A stretch of 64,000 nucleotides of DNA from Nitrososphaerota archaeon (lineage in GTDB: Archaea > Thermoproteota > Nitrososphaeria > Nitrososphaerales > Gagatemarchaeaceae): the NCBI GenBank assembly GCA_029785195.1, contig JAFMAD010000001.1, forward strand, positions 345,269 through 409,268. The letters are read 5' to 3'. Below the pieces are notes generated by a model. That model ran no database searches and had not been told where the DNA came from. It saw only the letters and a list, made by a program, of their open reading frames with translations. Both the position numbers and the translations under genes were made by a program. Of this stretch, positions 34,218 to 43,268 are shown in pieces. Position 1 is the first letter of the stretch. Each line of letters starts with the position of its first letter.

Positions 34218-34781
34218 TTGGCCAAAGTTCCTGACGACAGGAGGGTGCCGCTGTTCGCGACGGACAACCTTGTCCGGCGAATCATCTCGCCTCCTAAGAA
34301 GTTGCTCTCGAAGTACGTCGCGTCAGGGAGTTCTGTCGCCGACCTAGGGTGCGGCCCGGGGTACTACACAATTCCAATGGCTGAGCTGGCTGGGCCGGGA
34401 GGGAAGGTCTATGCGGTCGACTTCGACCCAAGGGCAATCGAAGGGGTCGCCAAGAAGGCCGAGGCGAGGGGACTCGAGAGGGTGGTCGACGCCCGTGCGG
34501 GCTCAGCGGCCGAAGCCGACTTCATCCCCAACGGTTCGGTGGACTTCGTCTTCGCCCACGGCCTTCTCTGCTGCATGAAAGACCACTCTGGGGCGCTCTG
34601 TCAGATCAAGCGGATGCTGAAGAAAGACGGGCTCGCATATCTTAGCGTGACGAAATTCGGACGGAAGAAAGATCCCAGGACCGTCACCGCCGAAGAGTGG
34701 GAGCGCATGCTCGGCGGGTTCCGAGTCGTAAGCTCAGGCGAAGGCCTTCTCACAAGGTGGGCCCTGGTCTCGAGCAGCTGA
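34218..34781 (+). CDS. Class I SAM-dependent methyltransferase
   Basis: About 187 residues from TTG 34218; TTG 34209 is an alternative that is nearer the TATA-like box. Motif I is VADLGCGPGYYTIPMAELAG, motif II KVYAVDFDPRAIEGV, and SVDFVFAHGLLC with MLKKDGLAYLSVT are the later motifs of the Methyltransf_11/31 fold. The substrate could be a small molecule or lipid. Its neighbours give no clue. Confidence 0.88.
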   Translation: MAKVPDDRRVPLFATDNLVRRIISPPKKLLSKYVASGSSVADLGCGPGYYTIPMAELAGPGGKVYAVDFDPRAIEGVAKKAEARGLERVVDARAGSAAEADFIPNGSVDFVFAHGLLCCMKDHSGALCQIKRMLKKDGLAYLSVTKFGRKKDPRTVTAEEWERMLGGFRVVSSGEGLLTRWALVSSS

Positions 34782-34974
34782 GATGAGCGTGGCGCCTGAG
34801 AGGAGCTCCTGGCATAGAGCGGGGGCATGGGTGTGACATGGGGGAACCTCGGCGGAGCTGCCGCCGTCCGGAGGTCATCGGCTTGTCCAGGGGTTTTGGT
34901 CCATACCGCGCCGCCCTGGCATACATCGGAAGCAATGGGAGAACCAGGGAGCAAGGCCCCTCAAAGGTCCGAGC

Positions 34975-35634
34975 CTAAGACGCGACGCTGTCGTTTGAAG
35001 AGAGTGCCGTCAGATATCCTCCGAACGCTATCGCCCACAGGACGAAGGGGTATACGACCAAGCGCTCGGTGAGGCCCTCAAGCGAGCCGCCGCTCATGAC
35101 GAAGACCAGTATGAAAGCAAGCGTGAGCACTCCGAGCGCGACGGAGAAATACCTGAACGGCGCCTTCGTCAGTTTGAAGGCGTAAGCAGCGGAGATTCCT
35201 CCGAAGAGGAAGGTGACCATGGCGCCAAAGCCGTGGACCCCTGCCGCCCCGAGAGCGGAGTTCTCCTGGAAGAGGGAGACGATGATAGCCCCTATCCCAG
35301 GGAGGATGTACAGGATCCCGACATAGTTAGCCCTCCTGCCAACGGCGGACGACCGAAAGTGATTCTCCGTGTAGAAGAGGAGGTATGCAGCAAGGATCAG
35401 GAGCGCCCCGCTCAGGAAGAGCATCCCGTTCCAGAGGAGGAAGGTGTTTGTCCCAAGCGCGCCAAGGTCGCTGAGTACGTCGGACCCCACGTTGTAGTTC
35501 GGATAGACCCCTTCGGCGACAGTGTTCAGCAGGATGAACACCAGGCCGCCTAGGACGAGCAACGACCCTGCGGCCTTCACCCTGCGGTCATTACCCTCCG
35601 TGTGGGACGGGGAACTCCCGCCGGCTGCGCTCAC
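34975..35634 (-). CDS. DUF998 family integral membrane protein
   Basis: About 219 residues from GTG 35634, placed about 27 bp after the TATA-like GTTTAATATC (35656-35665, minus). Six hydrophobic helices follow a polar N terminus. Characteristic features of DUF998 are visible: NVGSDVLSDLGA after helix 1 and the paired-helix layout. The ATG at 35655 lies immediately beside the TATA element and is unlikely to be used. Function unknown; the family is distantly related to other small polytopic membrane proteins. Confidence 0.78.
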   Translation of the reverse strand: MSAAGGSSPSHTEGNDRRVKAAGSLLVLGGLVFILLNTVAEGVYPNYNVGSDVLSDLGALGTNTFLLWNGMLFLSGALLILAAYLLFYTENHFRSSAVGRRANYVGILYILPGIGAIIVSLFQENSALGAAGVHGFGAMVTFLFGGISAAYAFKLTKAPFRYFSVALGVLTLAFILVFVMSGGSLEGLTERLVVYPFVLWAIAFGGYLTALSSNDSVAS

Positions 35635-35820
35635 TGCACCGCGTGCGGGCTTCATGATATTAAACCCGCGCCCACCCTCGTCTTGCTTCGTTGCGCCTCT
35701 CTGGATGGGCCTGCTCAAGGGCCGACGAGGGCGGTCACGTTGAACAAATCTAGAAGCGCGACATCCCCCCGAAGGACTTACAAACACACCGCGCCAAGCT
35801 CCCGATGGAGGAGAGGACCC

Positions 35821-38800
35821 ATGCGGAACGTAGTACTCTTCAAAGACGCGCTCGGGGGGGACAAATTCCTCCTCGGCGGAAAGGGGTACGGCCTTGTGGA
35901 GATGACGTCGCTCGGCCTTCCCGTCCCTCCCGGATTCACCATCACGACGGAGGTCTGCAAGGCGTACTATGCGAACGGAGGCAAGGTCCCTGAAGGGCTC
36001 TTCGAGGAGGTCCGGACCGTGATATCTGAGGTCGAGGGCCAGACAGGGAAGAGGTTCGGCGGTGGGGAGAAGCCTTTGCTCTTCTCTGTCAGGTCGGGGG
36101 CACCGTTCTCCATGCCCGGGATGATGGACACGATCCTCAACCTCGGGCTGAACGACGTCACCGCCAAGCGGATGGCGGAGATCACGAAGAACGAGAGGTT
36201 CGCATACGACTCATACAGGAGGCTCATCCAGATGTTCGGTAAGGTCGCAATGGGCGCCGAGGGGGAAGCTTTCGAGAGGATCCTCGAGGCTAGGAGGAAG
36301 GCGTCTGGGGTCAAGATGGACATCGACCTCTCCTCCAAGGAGCTGAAGGGGGTCGCCGAGGAGTTCAAGAGAATCATCAAGGAGGAGACGGGCAAGGAGT
36401 TCCCTCAAGACCCATACGTCCAGCTCGAGATGGCCATCGTGGCCGTCCTCGGCTCGTGGAACAACGAGAGGGCGAAGGAGTACAGGAGGTTCTACAGCAT
36501 CCCAGACGACCTCGGGACAGCGGTGAACGTCCAGGCCATGGTATTCGGGAATTTCGGAGAGAACTCCGGCTCCGGGGTCGGGTTCACCCGCAACCCATCG
36601 ACCGGGGAGAAGAAGCTCTTCGGCGAGTACCTCCCCAATTCGCAGGGGGAGGACGTTGTGGCAGGGATACGGACCCCAGTGAGCATCGAAGGGATGCACC
36701 CAGCGCTGAAGGCGCGGCTTCAGGACGTGGCGAACCGGCTTGAAGCGCACTTCAAAGACATGCAGGACTTCGAGTTCACGATCGAGGACGGGAAGCTCTA
36801 CACGCTCCAGACGAGGAACGGAAAGAGGACCGCCCAGGCCGCTGTGAAAATCGCGGTGGACATGGCGAAGGAGGGGCTCATCACCGAAGAGGAGTCAGTG
36901 GCGAGAATCGAGCCGGACCAACTGGAGGCGCTCCTGCACAGGAGGCTAGACCCTGGCTCGAGGGACAGGCCGGTGGCGAGGGGGTTGGACGCGTCCCCCG
37001 GCGCGGCGTCAGGGAAGGTCGTGTTCGACACGGAGGAAGCTGCGTCCATCGGCGGTTCGCAGAAGATCATCCTCGTACGCCCAGAGACCACCCCTGAAGA
37101 CATCAAGGGGCTGATCGCTTCCCAGGGGGTGCTCACGATGCGCGGGGGTATGACGTGCGTCGGCGGCGAGACGCTTTTGCTGACTGAGAATGGACTCACC
37201 ACGGCTCGGGATCTATACCATGCGATAGAAGAGGGGCTTACGCCTTCAACCCTTTGCTTCGACCACGCTTCGGGCAAGTCTGTTTGGAGGAAGATTATCG
37301 CCACTGGGACAAGGCTCTCGCCAGCCATAGAGGTGGCTGTCTCTCAGACAGGAAGATCGACGATTAGCACAGTGAGAATCACCCCTGACCACAAGATGTT
37401 CACCATAACGAAGAGGAGGCTCTTGAAGAAGCCCCTTGAGGACCTCTTGGCAGAAGAGGGGTTCGCATGCGTGGTCGACAAAATCCCTGGTAAAGGGTCG
37501 AACAGCGTTCCTCAATTGGCCTACCTCGTGGGGGCGCTCTTCACCGATGGCCACGTGAGCCTCAAACGAACGAAAGGAAGCGTAACATTCACGCACGCCC
37601 TCGCGCCGGAGAAAGGAGAATTCATCGAAACCGTAAGCACCTTCTTCGAAGATGTGTTCGGGAGACGTTTCAACATCGAAAGAGTCGAGATGTCTGACGG
37701 GACAATTCGAGGCAGAACAATCTCAGGCGGCGCGCTCGATCTGATCAGCACGACGCGGGAACCTGCGGCTACGCTCTCGTCCATTTGGGACACGCTGGAC
37801 TCTTGGGTGCTAAGTCTCGATGAGACATCGCTGCTGTATTTCATAGCCGGGGCCGCTGACGGCGACGGAACTTACACCCCGAGCAGGATTCAGATCTTTA
37901 GCTCCGACAAAGGATTCGTGGCGGCACTAGAACTGGCGTGCCTCAGGCTTAGCATACTCCCCCAGGTATCCACTAACAGGACGATTTACAACGTGCAAAT
38001 CGTCGAGAGGGTGCAAGACATCTTGTGTTACACTCACAGATTGAGAGGCGAGGTCCGGCCGCGTCACTATGGAACTAAGCTTTTCTCCGCGAAGAGTCTG
38101 GCTGGTGACGTCACCAATATCAAAGGAAACAGGAGAATCCTAGACTCTGTCGAGAGGAACTTGCTCGTAGATGGGAGGAAGCTCCTCAGATATCTTGCGG
38201 CGTCGTCGCCTCCCGAAGTTGGCGCGGAAGTCGAACAGATACTTTCGTTCGATTTGAGAATGACCAGGGTGAGGAGTCTCGGTGCGGTAGGCGAGATAGA
38301 AGTGTACAACTTCGAGGTTGATGCGAAGGATGAACTGGACAAGAATTTTGTCGTGTTTACGAAGTCCTTCGTGCCTGTCCTCGTATCCAACTCCCACGCG
38401 GCGGTGGTGGCAAGAGGGATGGGGAAGCCCGCTGTGGTCGGTTGCAGCGAAATCGAGATTTCCATGGAAGGAGGCTTCTTCACGACCAAGTCCGGGGAGA
38501 GGATATCGAAGGGGGAAGCGATCACAATCGATGGGACGACAGGGTCGGTGTACAAGGGAGAGGTAAAGATGGTGGACCCTGAGCCGACCCCGGAGCTGAC
38601 CTCCCTTCTGCAGGTTGCCGACAGGATCAAGCGTCTTGGTGTCTGGGCGAACGCCGACACCCCCGAGGCGGCTGCAAGGGCGAGGGAGTTCGGGGCAGAA
38701 GGGATAGGGCTGTGCAGGACGGAGAGGATGTTCAACGACCCGAAGCGCCTCCCCATTGTGAGGGACATGATAATGAGCGCGGACGTGGATGCACGGAAGA

Positions 38801-39705
38801 AGCACCTCTACCGACTCTTTCCGTTCCAGCTCTCGGACTTCAAGGGTATCTTCGCGGCCATGGGCGGCAGGCCGGTGGTGGTTAGGCTCCTCGACCTGCC
38901 TCTCCATGAGTTCCTCCCATCGGTGGAGGAGCTGCTCCTTGAGATGCAGGGGATGAAGGACAGAGGCGCCCCCGAAGAAGAGCTCGAGAGGGCGGAGACG
39001 ATGCTCAACCGCGTGAGGCAGCTCTCGGAGCACAACCCAATGATCGGGCACCGGGGTTGCCGCCTCGCCATAACCCACCCTGAGATATACGAGATGCAGA
39101 CGAAAGCCATCCTACAGGCAGCCGTCGAGCTCGACCGCGAGAAGAAGGCGCGCGGGAAGGTGAAGATAATGATCCCCCTGATCTCCACAGTCGAGGAGTT
39201 CACGACCCTGAGGAAGGTCGTCGAATCGGCCGCGGACGCCGCTTTCGATGAGTTGGGGGCGAAGATCGAATATCAGGTGGGGACGATGATAGAGACACCC
39301 CGGGCGGCGCTGACATCCGGCGAGATAGCGAAACACTCCGACTTCTTTTCGTTCGGCACCAACGACCTGACGCAGACGACCTTCGGCTTCAGCAGGGACG
39401 ACGTGGAGGCGAAGTTCATCCCCAAGTACCTTGAGGAAGGCATATTCCAGCGGAGCCCCTTCGACTCAGTGGATGTGGCGGGGGTCGGGCGGCTGGTCAA
39501 GCTGGCGGTCCAAGAGGGGAGGACATCAAACCCAGGGCTAGAGGTAGGCATATGCGGGGAGCATGGGGGGGACCCGAAGAGTATCGCTTTCTTCGCCGAG
39601 GCGGGGCTGGATTACGTCAGCTGCTCGGCTTTCAGGGTGCCTGTGGCAAGGCTGGCAGCCGCCCACGCCGCCCTCTCAGAGAAGTCGAAGGCAGTCACCG
39701 CGTAG
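35821..39705 (+). CDS. ppdK: Pyruvate, phosphate dikinase precursor containing an intein
   Basis: A 1294-residue precursor; without the intein (residues 446-857) it is 882 residues, the normal PPDK size. The N-terminal nucleotide-binding domain has LLGGKGYGLVEMTSLGLPVP and VRSGAPFSMPGMMDTILNLG. The swivelling phosphohistidine domain reads GGMT/SHAAVVARGMGKP, with the intein at the slash. The C-terminal barrel has GIGLCRTERMF, MIGHRGCRL, FSFGTNDLTQTTFGF and the catalytic cysteine in GICGEHGGDP. It interconverts pyruvate, ATP and phosphate with PEP, AMP and PPi. A GGAGGAG element precedes the ATG by about 8 nt. Confidence 0.97.
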   Translation: MRNVVLFKDALGGDKFLLGGKGYGLVEMTSLGLPVPPGFTITTEVCKAYYANGGKVPEGLFEEVRTVISEVEGQTGKRFGGGEKPLLFSVRSGAPFSMPGMMDTILNLGLNDVTAKRMAEITKNERFAYDSYRRLIQMFGKVAMGAEGEAFERILEARRKASGVKMDIDLSSKELKGVAEEFKRIIKEETGKEFPQDPYVQLEMAIVAVLGSWNNERAKEYRRFYSIPDDLGTAVNVQAMVFGNFGENSGSGVGFTRNPSTGEKKLFGEYLPNSQGEDVVAGIRTPVSIEGMHPALKARLQDVANRLEAHFKDMQDFEFTIEDGKLYTLQTRNGKRTAQAAVKIAVDMAKEGLITEEESVARIEPDQLEALLHRRLDPGSRDRPVARGLDASPGAASGKVVFDTEEAASIGGSQKIILVRPETTPEDIKGLIASQGVLTMRGGMTCVGGETLLLTENGLTTARDLYHAIEEGLTPSTLCFDHASGKSVWRKIIATGTRLSPAIEVAVSQTGRSTISTVRITPDHKMFTITKRRLLKKPLEDLLAEEGFACVVDKIPGKGSNSVPQLAYLVGALFTDGHVSLKRTKGSVTFTHALAPEKGEFIETVSTFFEDVFGRRFNIERVEMSDGTIRGRTISGGALDLISTTREPAATLSSIWDTLDSWVLSLDETSLLYFIAGAADGDGTYTPSRIQIFSSDKGFVAALELACLRLSILPQVSTNRTIYNVQIVERVQDILCYTHRLRGEVRPRHYGTKLFSAKSLAGDVTNIKGNRRILDSVERNLLVDGRKLLRYLAASSPPEVGAEVEQILSFDLRMTRVRSLGAVGEIEVYNFEVDAKDELDKNFVVFTKSFVPVLVSNSHAAVVARGMGKPAVVGCSEIEISMEGGFFTTKSGERISKGEAITIDGTTGSVYKGEVKMVDPEPTPELTSLLQVADRIKRLGVWANADTPEAAARAREFGAEGIGLCRTERMFNDPKRLPIVRDMIMSADVDARKKHLYRLFPFQLSDFKGIFAAMGGRPVVVRLLDLPLHEFLPSVEELLLEMQGMKDRGAPEEELERAETMLNRVRQLSEHNPMIGHRGCRLAITHPEIYEMQTKAILQAAVELDREKKARGKVKIMIPLISTVEEFTTLRKVVESAADAAFDELGAKIEYQVGTMIETPRAALTSGEIAKHSDFFSFGTNDLTQTTFGFSRDDVEAKFIPKYLEEGIFQRSPFDSVDVAGVGRLVKLAVQEGRTSNPGLEVGICGEHGGDPKSIAFFAEAGLDYVSCSAFRVPVARLAAAHAALSEKSKAVTA
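37156..38391 (+). other. Intein with LAGLIDADG homing endonuclease inside PPDK
   Basis: 412 residues. It begins with Cys1 in CVGGETLLLTENGL (block A). Block B is VRITPDHKMFTI with the T-x-x-H pattern. Two endonuclease motifs follow: LVGALFTDGHVS (about 37516-37557) and FIAGAADGDGTY (about 37831-37874), both with the catalytic aspartates. IEVYNFEVDAK and KNFVVFTK form block F. It ends VPVLVSN followed by Ser of the C-extein, so the penultimate residue is Ser instead of the usual His. The intervening DNA is visibly less GC-rich than the exteins, consistent with horizontal arrival. Confidence 0.95.
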
Positions 39706-39857
39706 CCACGCGTTCTACCCCCATTCTCCGCGGCCGTCCCCACGAGCCGCAAATATACCGACGGAGCCCATGGCTGAGGACGTGAGCGGCTCTGGGCGGT
39801 GAGCCAGGGAAGACACGGAGGCTGTTCCGAAACGGCAGGTTCCTTCATTACATCGCG

Positions 39858-41078
39858 ATGAACGCCTCCTCGAGGACCGCCTCCTCTGTCTTCGGGATAG
39901 CGGTGATCTGGCTCGTCTTCCAGGTGACGAAGTCGGTCATAGACGTCGGAGTCGTTGGCCTGGCAGAGTCGCTGACTACCGTGGGGTTCACCCTCCCGGG
40001 AGGGGTCTGGGTGGACAGGTACCCCCGAAGCAGCCTGCTGCTGCTGGCTAACGTCGTCAGGGCTGCGAGCATGGGCCTCCTGGCTGTGGACGTAGCGCTT
40101 TACGGGTTCCAATTCCCCGTCGTCGTGGCAGCGGCGGTCTGTTGGTCCGCGGCCACGGAGATGTACAGGTCCTGTAACTACTCGTACCTGCCTGAGCTCG
40201 TTGACACTAACGAGCTTTCCGACGCTAACGGTGTCACAAGAGCGGGGACCTCTGTGATAGCATCGGCATCGAGCGCGTTGGGTGGAGGAATCATAGCATT
40301 CGCAGGGGCGGTCGTCGCATTAGCGTATGGGACAGCTGCGTTCGCGATGGCCGCGCTCTTCGCACTGCTCCTTGTGGCGCGCTCGACCCGGGCCGTGGCG
40401 AGGAGGTCGGGCAGGCACCCAGGCATGCTCTCTGATGTGAAGGCAGGAATGAGCTGGCTGCTGTCCCAGCGTGGGCTCCTCCTCCTCTCGATTTCGGCCA
40501 CCGTGTTCAACTTCCTCGGCGGGGTCGTGTTCTACTTCTTGGTCGTCTACATGGTGCAGGGCACGGGCCTCGGCGCGTTCGCGTTCGGACTGGCCACGGC
40601 GGCAAACGTACTGGGGGCAGCGCTGGGCTCCCTCGCTCTCGGGCGAACCTCGGCCCTCAGTCGGGCGGGCGCGGTCTGGGTCCTCGCGGCGGGGAGCATC
40701 CCTGGGGGGGCGTATCTGATCATGGGGGTCGAGCCCTATGCGTGGGTCGCCATCATATCGCTCTTCACAATCGGGTTCGCTCAAGGGTTCGCGGGGAACA
40801 CGTGGCTGACAGCGGCCCAGAACATAGTGCCGAGCGAGATGAGAGGTCGCTATTTCGCAATAGACGGGCTCCTCAGCTTCGTCGGAGGTCCGCCGGCCAT
40901 AGTTTTCGGGAGCATCTTCATCGCGTCGATCGGGGTCCTCCCAGTCTATGCTTACGTGGGGGCCGCCCTCCTCGCCTCTTCCTTGTTCTTCGCGATCCTG
41001 AAGGACCTCTGGAGGCTCGACGGAAGACCCCTGCGCGCCGCAGGGGTGGAGGGCGCATCCTCCGTCCCCAAGGCCTAG
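39858..41078 (+). CDS. MFS transporter with apparent 5' frameshift
   Basis: The in-frame ATG at 39858 gives 406 residues and about 12 helices (FTLPGGVWVDRYPRSSLLLL is the motif A loop). However, the same frame is open further upstream and reads TRRLFRNGRFLHYIA just before that ATG, the usual MFS start, with no start codon before an in-frame stop at 39783. A GTG at 39782 sits 25-31 bp after a TATA-like AAATATA (39751-39757), but its frame stops after six codons. Removing one G from GGG near 39794-39796 joins the two. The true 5' end is thus uncertain: sequencing error, pseudogenisation or programmed shift. Confidence 0.82.
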   Translation: MNASSRTASSVFGIAVIWLVFQVTKSVIDVGVVGLAESLTTVGFTLPGGVWVDRYPRSSLLLLANVVRAASMGLLAVDVALYGFQFPVVVAAAVCWSAATEMYRSCNYSYLPELVDTNELSDANGVTRAGTSVIASASSALGGGIIAFAGAVVALAYGTAAFAMAALFALLLVARSTRAVARRSGRHPGMLSDVKAGMSWLLSQRGLLLLSISATVFNFLGGVVFYFLVVYMVQGTGLGAFAFGLATAANVLGAALGSLALGRTSALSRAGAVWVLAAGSIPGGAYLIMGVEPYAWVAIISLFTIGFAQGFAGNTWLTAAQNIVPSEMRGRYFAIDGLLSFVGGPPAIVFGSIFIASIGVLPVYAYVGAALLASSLFFAILKDLWRLDGRPLRAAGVEGASSVPKA

Positions 41079-41160
41079 GCTCAGGCCCCGGTTTTCACCT
41101 GTGAGAATCGTGCTCCCCATTTAATTGACGAGCGCCCGCGCGCCCTAAGTCGTTAGGGCG

Positions 41161-42048
41161 ATGATACTAAGGGTGAGGTTCCACGGACGAGGGGGGCAGG
41201 GCGCCAAGACAGCCAGCAGGATTCTCGGGAACGCGGCGTTCAACGACGGCTACAACGCGCAGGACTTCCCCATCTACGGCGCCGAAAGGAGGGGCGCGCC
41301 GGTCACGGCGTTCACCAGGTTCTCAGAGTCAGAGATCACCGAGCGGGGCTTCATCTTCTCTCCAGACGTGGTGGCAGTGATGGACGACTCGCTTACGGCC
41401 GACCCCACGGCCAGCCCCTTCGCCGGACTGAGGAAGGGCGGGCTCGCCATAGTCAACACCGCCAAGCCTGCCGCTGAAGTGAACGGAGGGAGGACCGACA
41501 TCGCTGTATTGACGCTCGACCTTACGAGGCGGGCCCTCGACACACTGGGGAAGGCGGTACTCAGCTCAGGGATCGCCGCCGCGGTGGCCAGGGCATCTGG
41601 GATCACCTCCGAGGCGTTCATGAGAGGTCTCGTCGAAGAACTCAAGGAGGTGGGACTGTCGGACGACGCCATCTCGAAGAACGTCGCGCTGGCGACGGCC
41701 ATCTACGACGTGGTGAGTCCCATCAAGCTGCACACCGAAGAGCTCCCGGCCAGAGCCGACCTGGTCCCACTCGCGGTCGTGGTGTCGGGAGAGGGGACCG
41801 AGGACGTCGTCAATACTGGTAACTCCGCCTCGAGGCACACCGGAAACTGGAGGATCACCAAGCCGGTCATAGACTATCTGAAGTGTACAGACTGCATGAT
41901 CTGCTACGCATATTGCCCTGAGTCGGCGATGTCTGCGGGGCCCGACGGTAGAATCGCCATCGACTATGATAACTGCAAGGGGTGCATGATATGCCAGACG
42001 GAGTGCCCCCTGCGGGCCATCGGATCGCAGATGGAGGGGCTGCAATGA
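41161..42048 (+). CDS. porG: Pyruvate/2-oxoacid:ferredoxin oxidoreductase, fused gamma-delta subunit
   Basis: 295 residues. The N-terminal 180 form the gamma domain (RVRFHGRGGQGAKTASRILG, YGAERRGAPVTAFTRFS). The C-terminal end is a delta-type ferredoxin with two 4Fe-4S motifs: CTDCMICYAYCPESA and CKGCMICQTECPLRA. Gamma and delta are separate proteins in many archaea; here they are one chain. The complex oxidises pyruvate (or a related 2-oxoacid) and CoA to acetyl-CoA and reduced ferredoxin. The gene overlaps the alpha-subunit gene by 4 bp (ATGA). Confidence 0.94.
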   Translation: MILRVRFHGRGGQGAKTASRILGNAAFNDGYNAQDFPIYGAERRGAPVTAFTRFSESEITERGFIFSPDVVAVMDDSLTADPTASPFAGLRKGGLAIVNTAKPAAEVNGGRTDIAVLTLDLTRRALDTLGKAVLSSGIAAAVARASGITSEAFMRGLVEELKEVGLSDDAISKNVALATAIYDVVSPIKLHTEELPARADLVPLAVVVSGEGTEDVVNTGNSASRHTGNWRITKPVIDYLKCTDCMICYAYCPESAMSAGPDGRIAIDYDNCKGCMICQTECPLRAIGSQMEGLQ

Positions 42049-43268
42049 GGCCTGAGCTGATGACAGGGAATCGCGCGGCCGCGGCTGCCGCGAAGCTGGC
42101 CAGGGTCGACTACGTACCGGCGTACCCGATCACGCCGCAGACAGAGATAATCGAGACGATCGCAGACTGGGCAAGGGAAGGGACCATGGACGCGAAGTTC
42201 GTCCAGCTGGAGTCCGAGCACTCGATGATGACCGCCGCGGGGGCGGCGGCGCTGACCGGGGCGAGGGTCTTTACCGCGACGTCGAGCCAGGGGCTCCTTT
42301 ACGCCATGGAGATGCTCTACAACATCTCAGGGTGGAGGGCGCCGATGGTCCTGATGAACGTTTCAAGGGCGCTGGCGGCGCCCATAGTCCTCGAGCCCGA
42401 CCACAACGACGTCCTTTCCGCGAGGGACAGCGGCTTCCTGCAGCTCCACTCAGAGACGTGTCAGGAAGTGGCGGACCTCGTACTCCTCGCCTACAGGGTG
42501 GCCGAAGACAAGAGGGTGATGCTCCCCGCGATAGTGAACCTGGACGGATTCTATCTCTCTTTCACCCGCGAGAAGGTCAGCCTCCCTGAGCAGGCGGAGG
42601 TCGACAGGTTCCTACCCCCCTACGACCCGCCGCATCCGATCAGGGCGACCAGGCCCGTGTCGAAGGGCTCGGCCGTGATGGAGGGGTACCTGTACAGCTA
42701 CTTCAGATACAACATGCACGCAGCGGCGCTCCGCGCGAAGGAGGCGTTCAGCGAGGCGGCACGGGACTTTCAGGACCTGTTCGGAAGAGCGTACGGCCCA
42801 GTCGAGGGGTACAGGCTAGACGACGCCGAGTACGTCCTGGTGATGTCCAACTCATTCACAACACTGGGGAGGCAGGCGGTGAACCGCGTGAGGGAGCAGG
42901 GCGTCAAGGCGGGCCTCCTGAAGTTGCGCATGGTCAGGCCGTTCCCTACCGAGGAGGTCGCTGCGCTCCTGAAGGGGAGGAAGGTAGATGCCGTCTTCGA
43001 CCAGAACCTGTCCCCGGGGCTTGGGGGGATACTCTACCCTGAGATCGCCGCCTCGCTCTATCACGTCCGCGACAGACCGGGGGCGCTCCTCCCGGTGGTC
43101 GGCGGGCTCGGCGGGAAACAGCTGACCTCAGACGAGATGTGCCAGGTGTTCGAGAGGATGAGGGGGGTCGACGTCGGTGGAGAGAGGCCCGAGCCCATGT
43201 TCCTGATGAGAGACGAAGAGCTGACGAAGGCTGAGAGAGCGGTGGCCACGGCGGGGGTGCATGGGTGA
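42045..43268 (+). CDS. porA: Pyruvate/2-oxoacid:ferredoxin oxidoreductase, alpha subunit
   Basis: 407 residues from ATG 42045, which overlaps the preceding TGA. MTGNRAAAAAAKLARVDYVP, AYPITPQTEIIE and ESEHSMMTAAGAAALTGAR are the N-terminal signature of the alpha chain, including the pyrimidine-binding domain. FTATSSQGLLYAMEML and SVSRALAAP-like segments follow. Together with the beta chain it forms the thiamine-diphosphate site. A one-base overlap with the beta gene shows tight translational coupling. Confidence 0.94.
   Translation: MRPELMTGNRAAAAAAKLARVDYVPAYPITPQTEIIETIADWAREGTMDAKFVQLESEHSMMTAAGAAALTGARVFTATSSQGLLYAMEMLYNISGWRAPMVLMNVSRALAAPIVLEPDHNDVLSARDSGFLQLHSETCQEVADLVLLAYRVAEDKRVMLPAIVNLDGFYLSFTREKVSLPEQAEVDRFLPPYDPPHPIRATRPVSKGSAVMEGYLYSYFRYNMHAAALRAKEAFSEAARDFQDLFGRAYGPVEGYRLDDAEYVLVMSNSFTTLGRQAVNRVREQGVKAGLLKLRMVRPFPTEEVAALLKGRKVDAVFDQNLSPGLGGILYPEIAASLYHVRDRPGALLPVVGGLGGKQLTSDEMCQVFERMRGVDVGGERPEPMFLMRDEELTKAERAVATAGVHG

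Noticed and set aside
34782..34974. Short frames between the methyltransferase and DUF998 genes
   Set aside because: No promoter spacing, no recognised motif, composition of shadow frames; nothing supported here.
35602..35820. N-terminal extension of PPDK
   Set aside because: Family homology starts at ATG 35821, which has a ribosome-binding stretch; the extension overlaps the DUF998 gene and its promoter.
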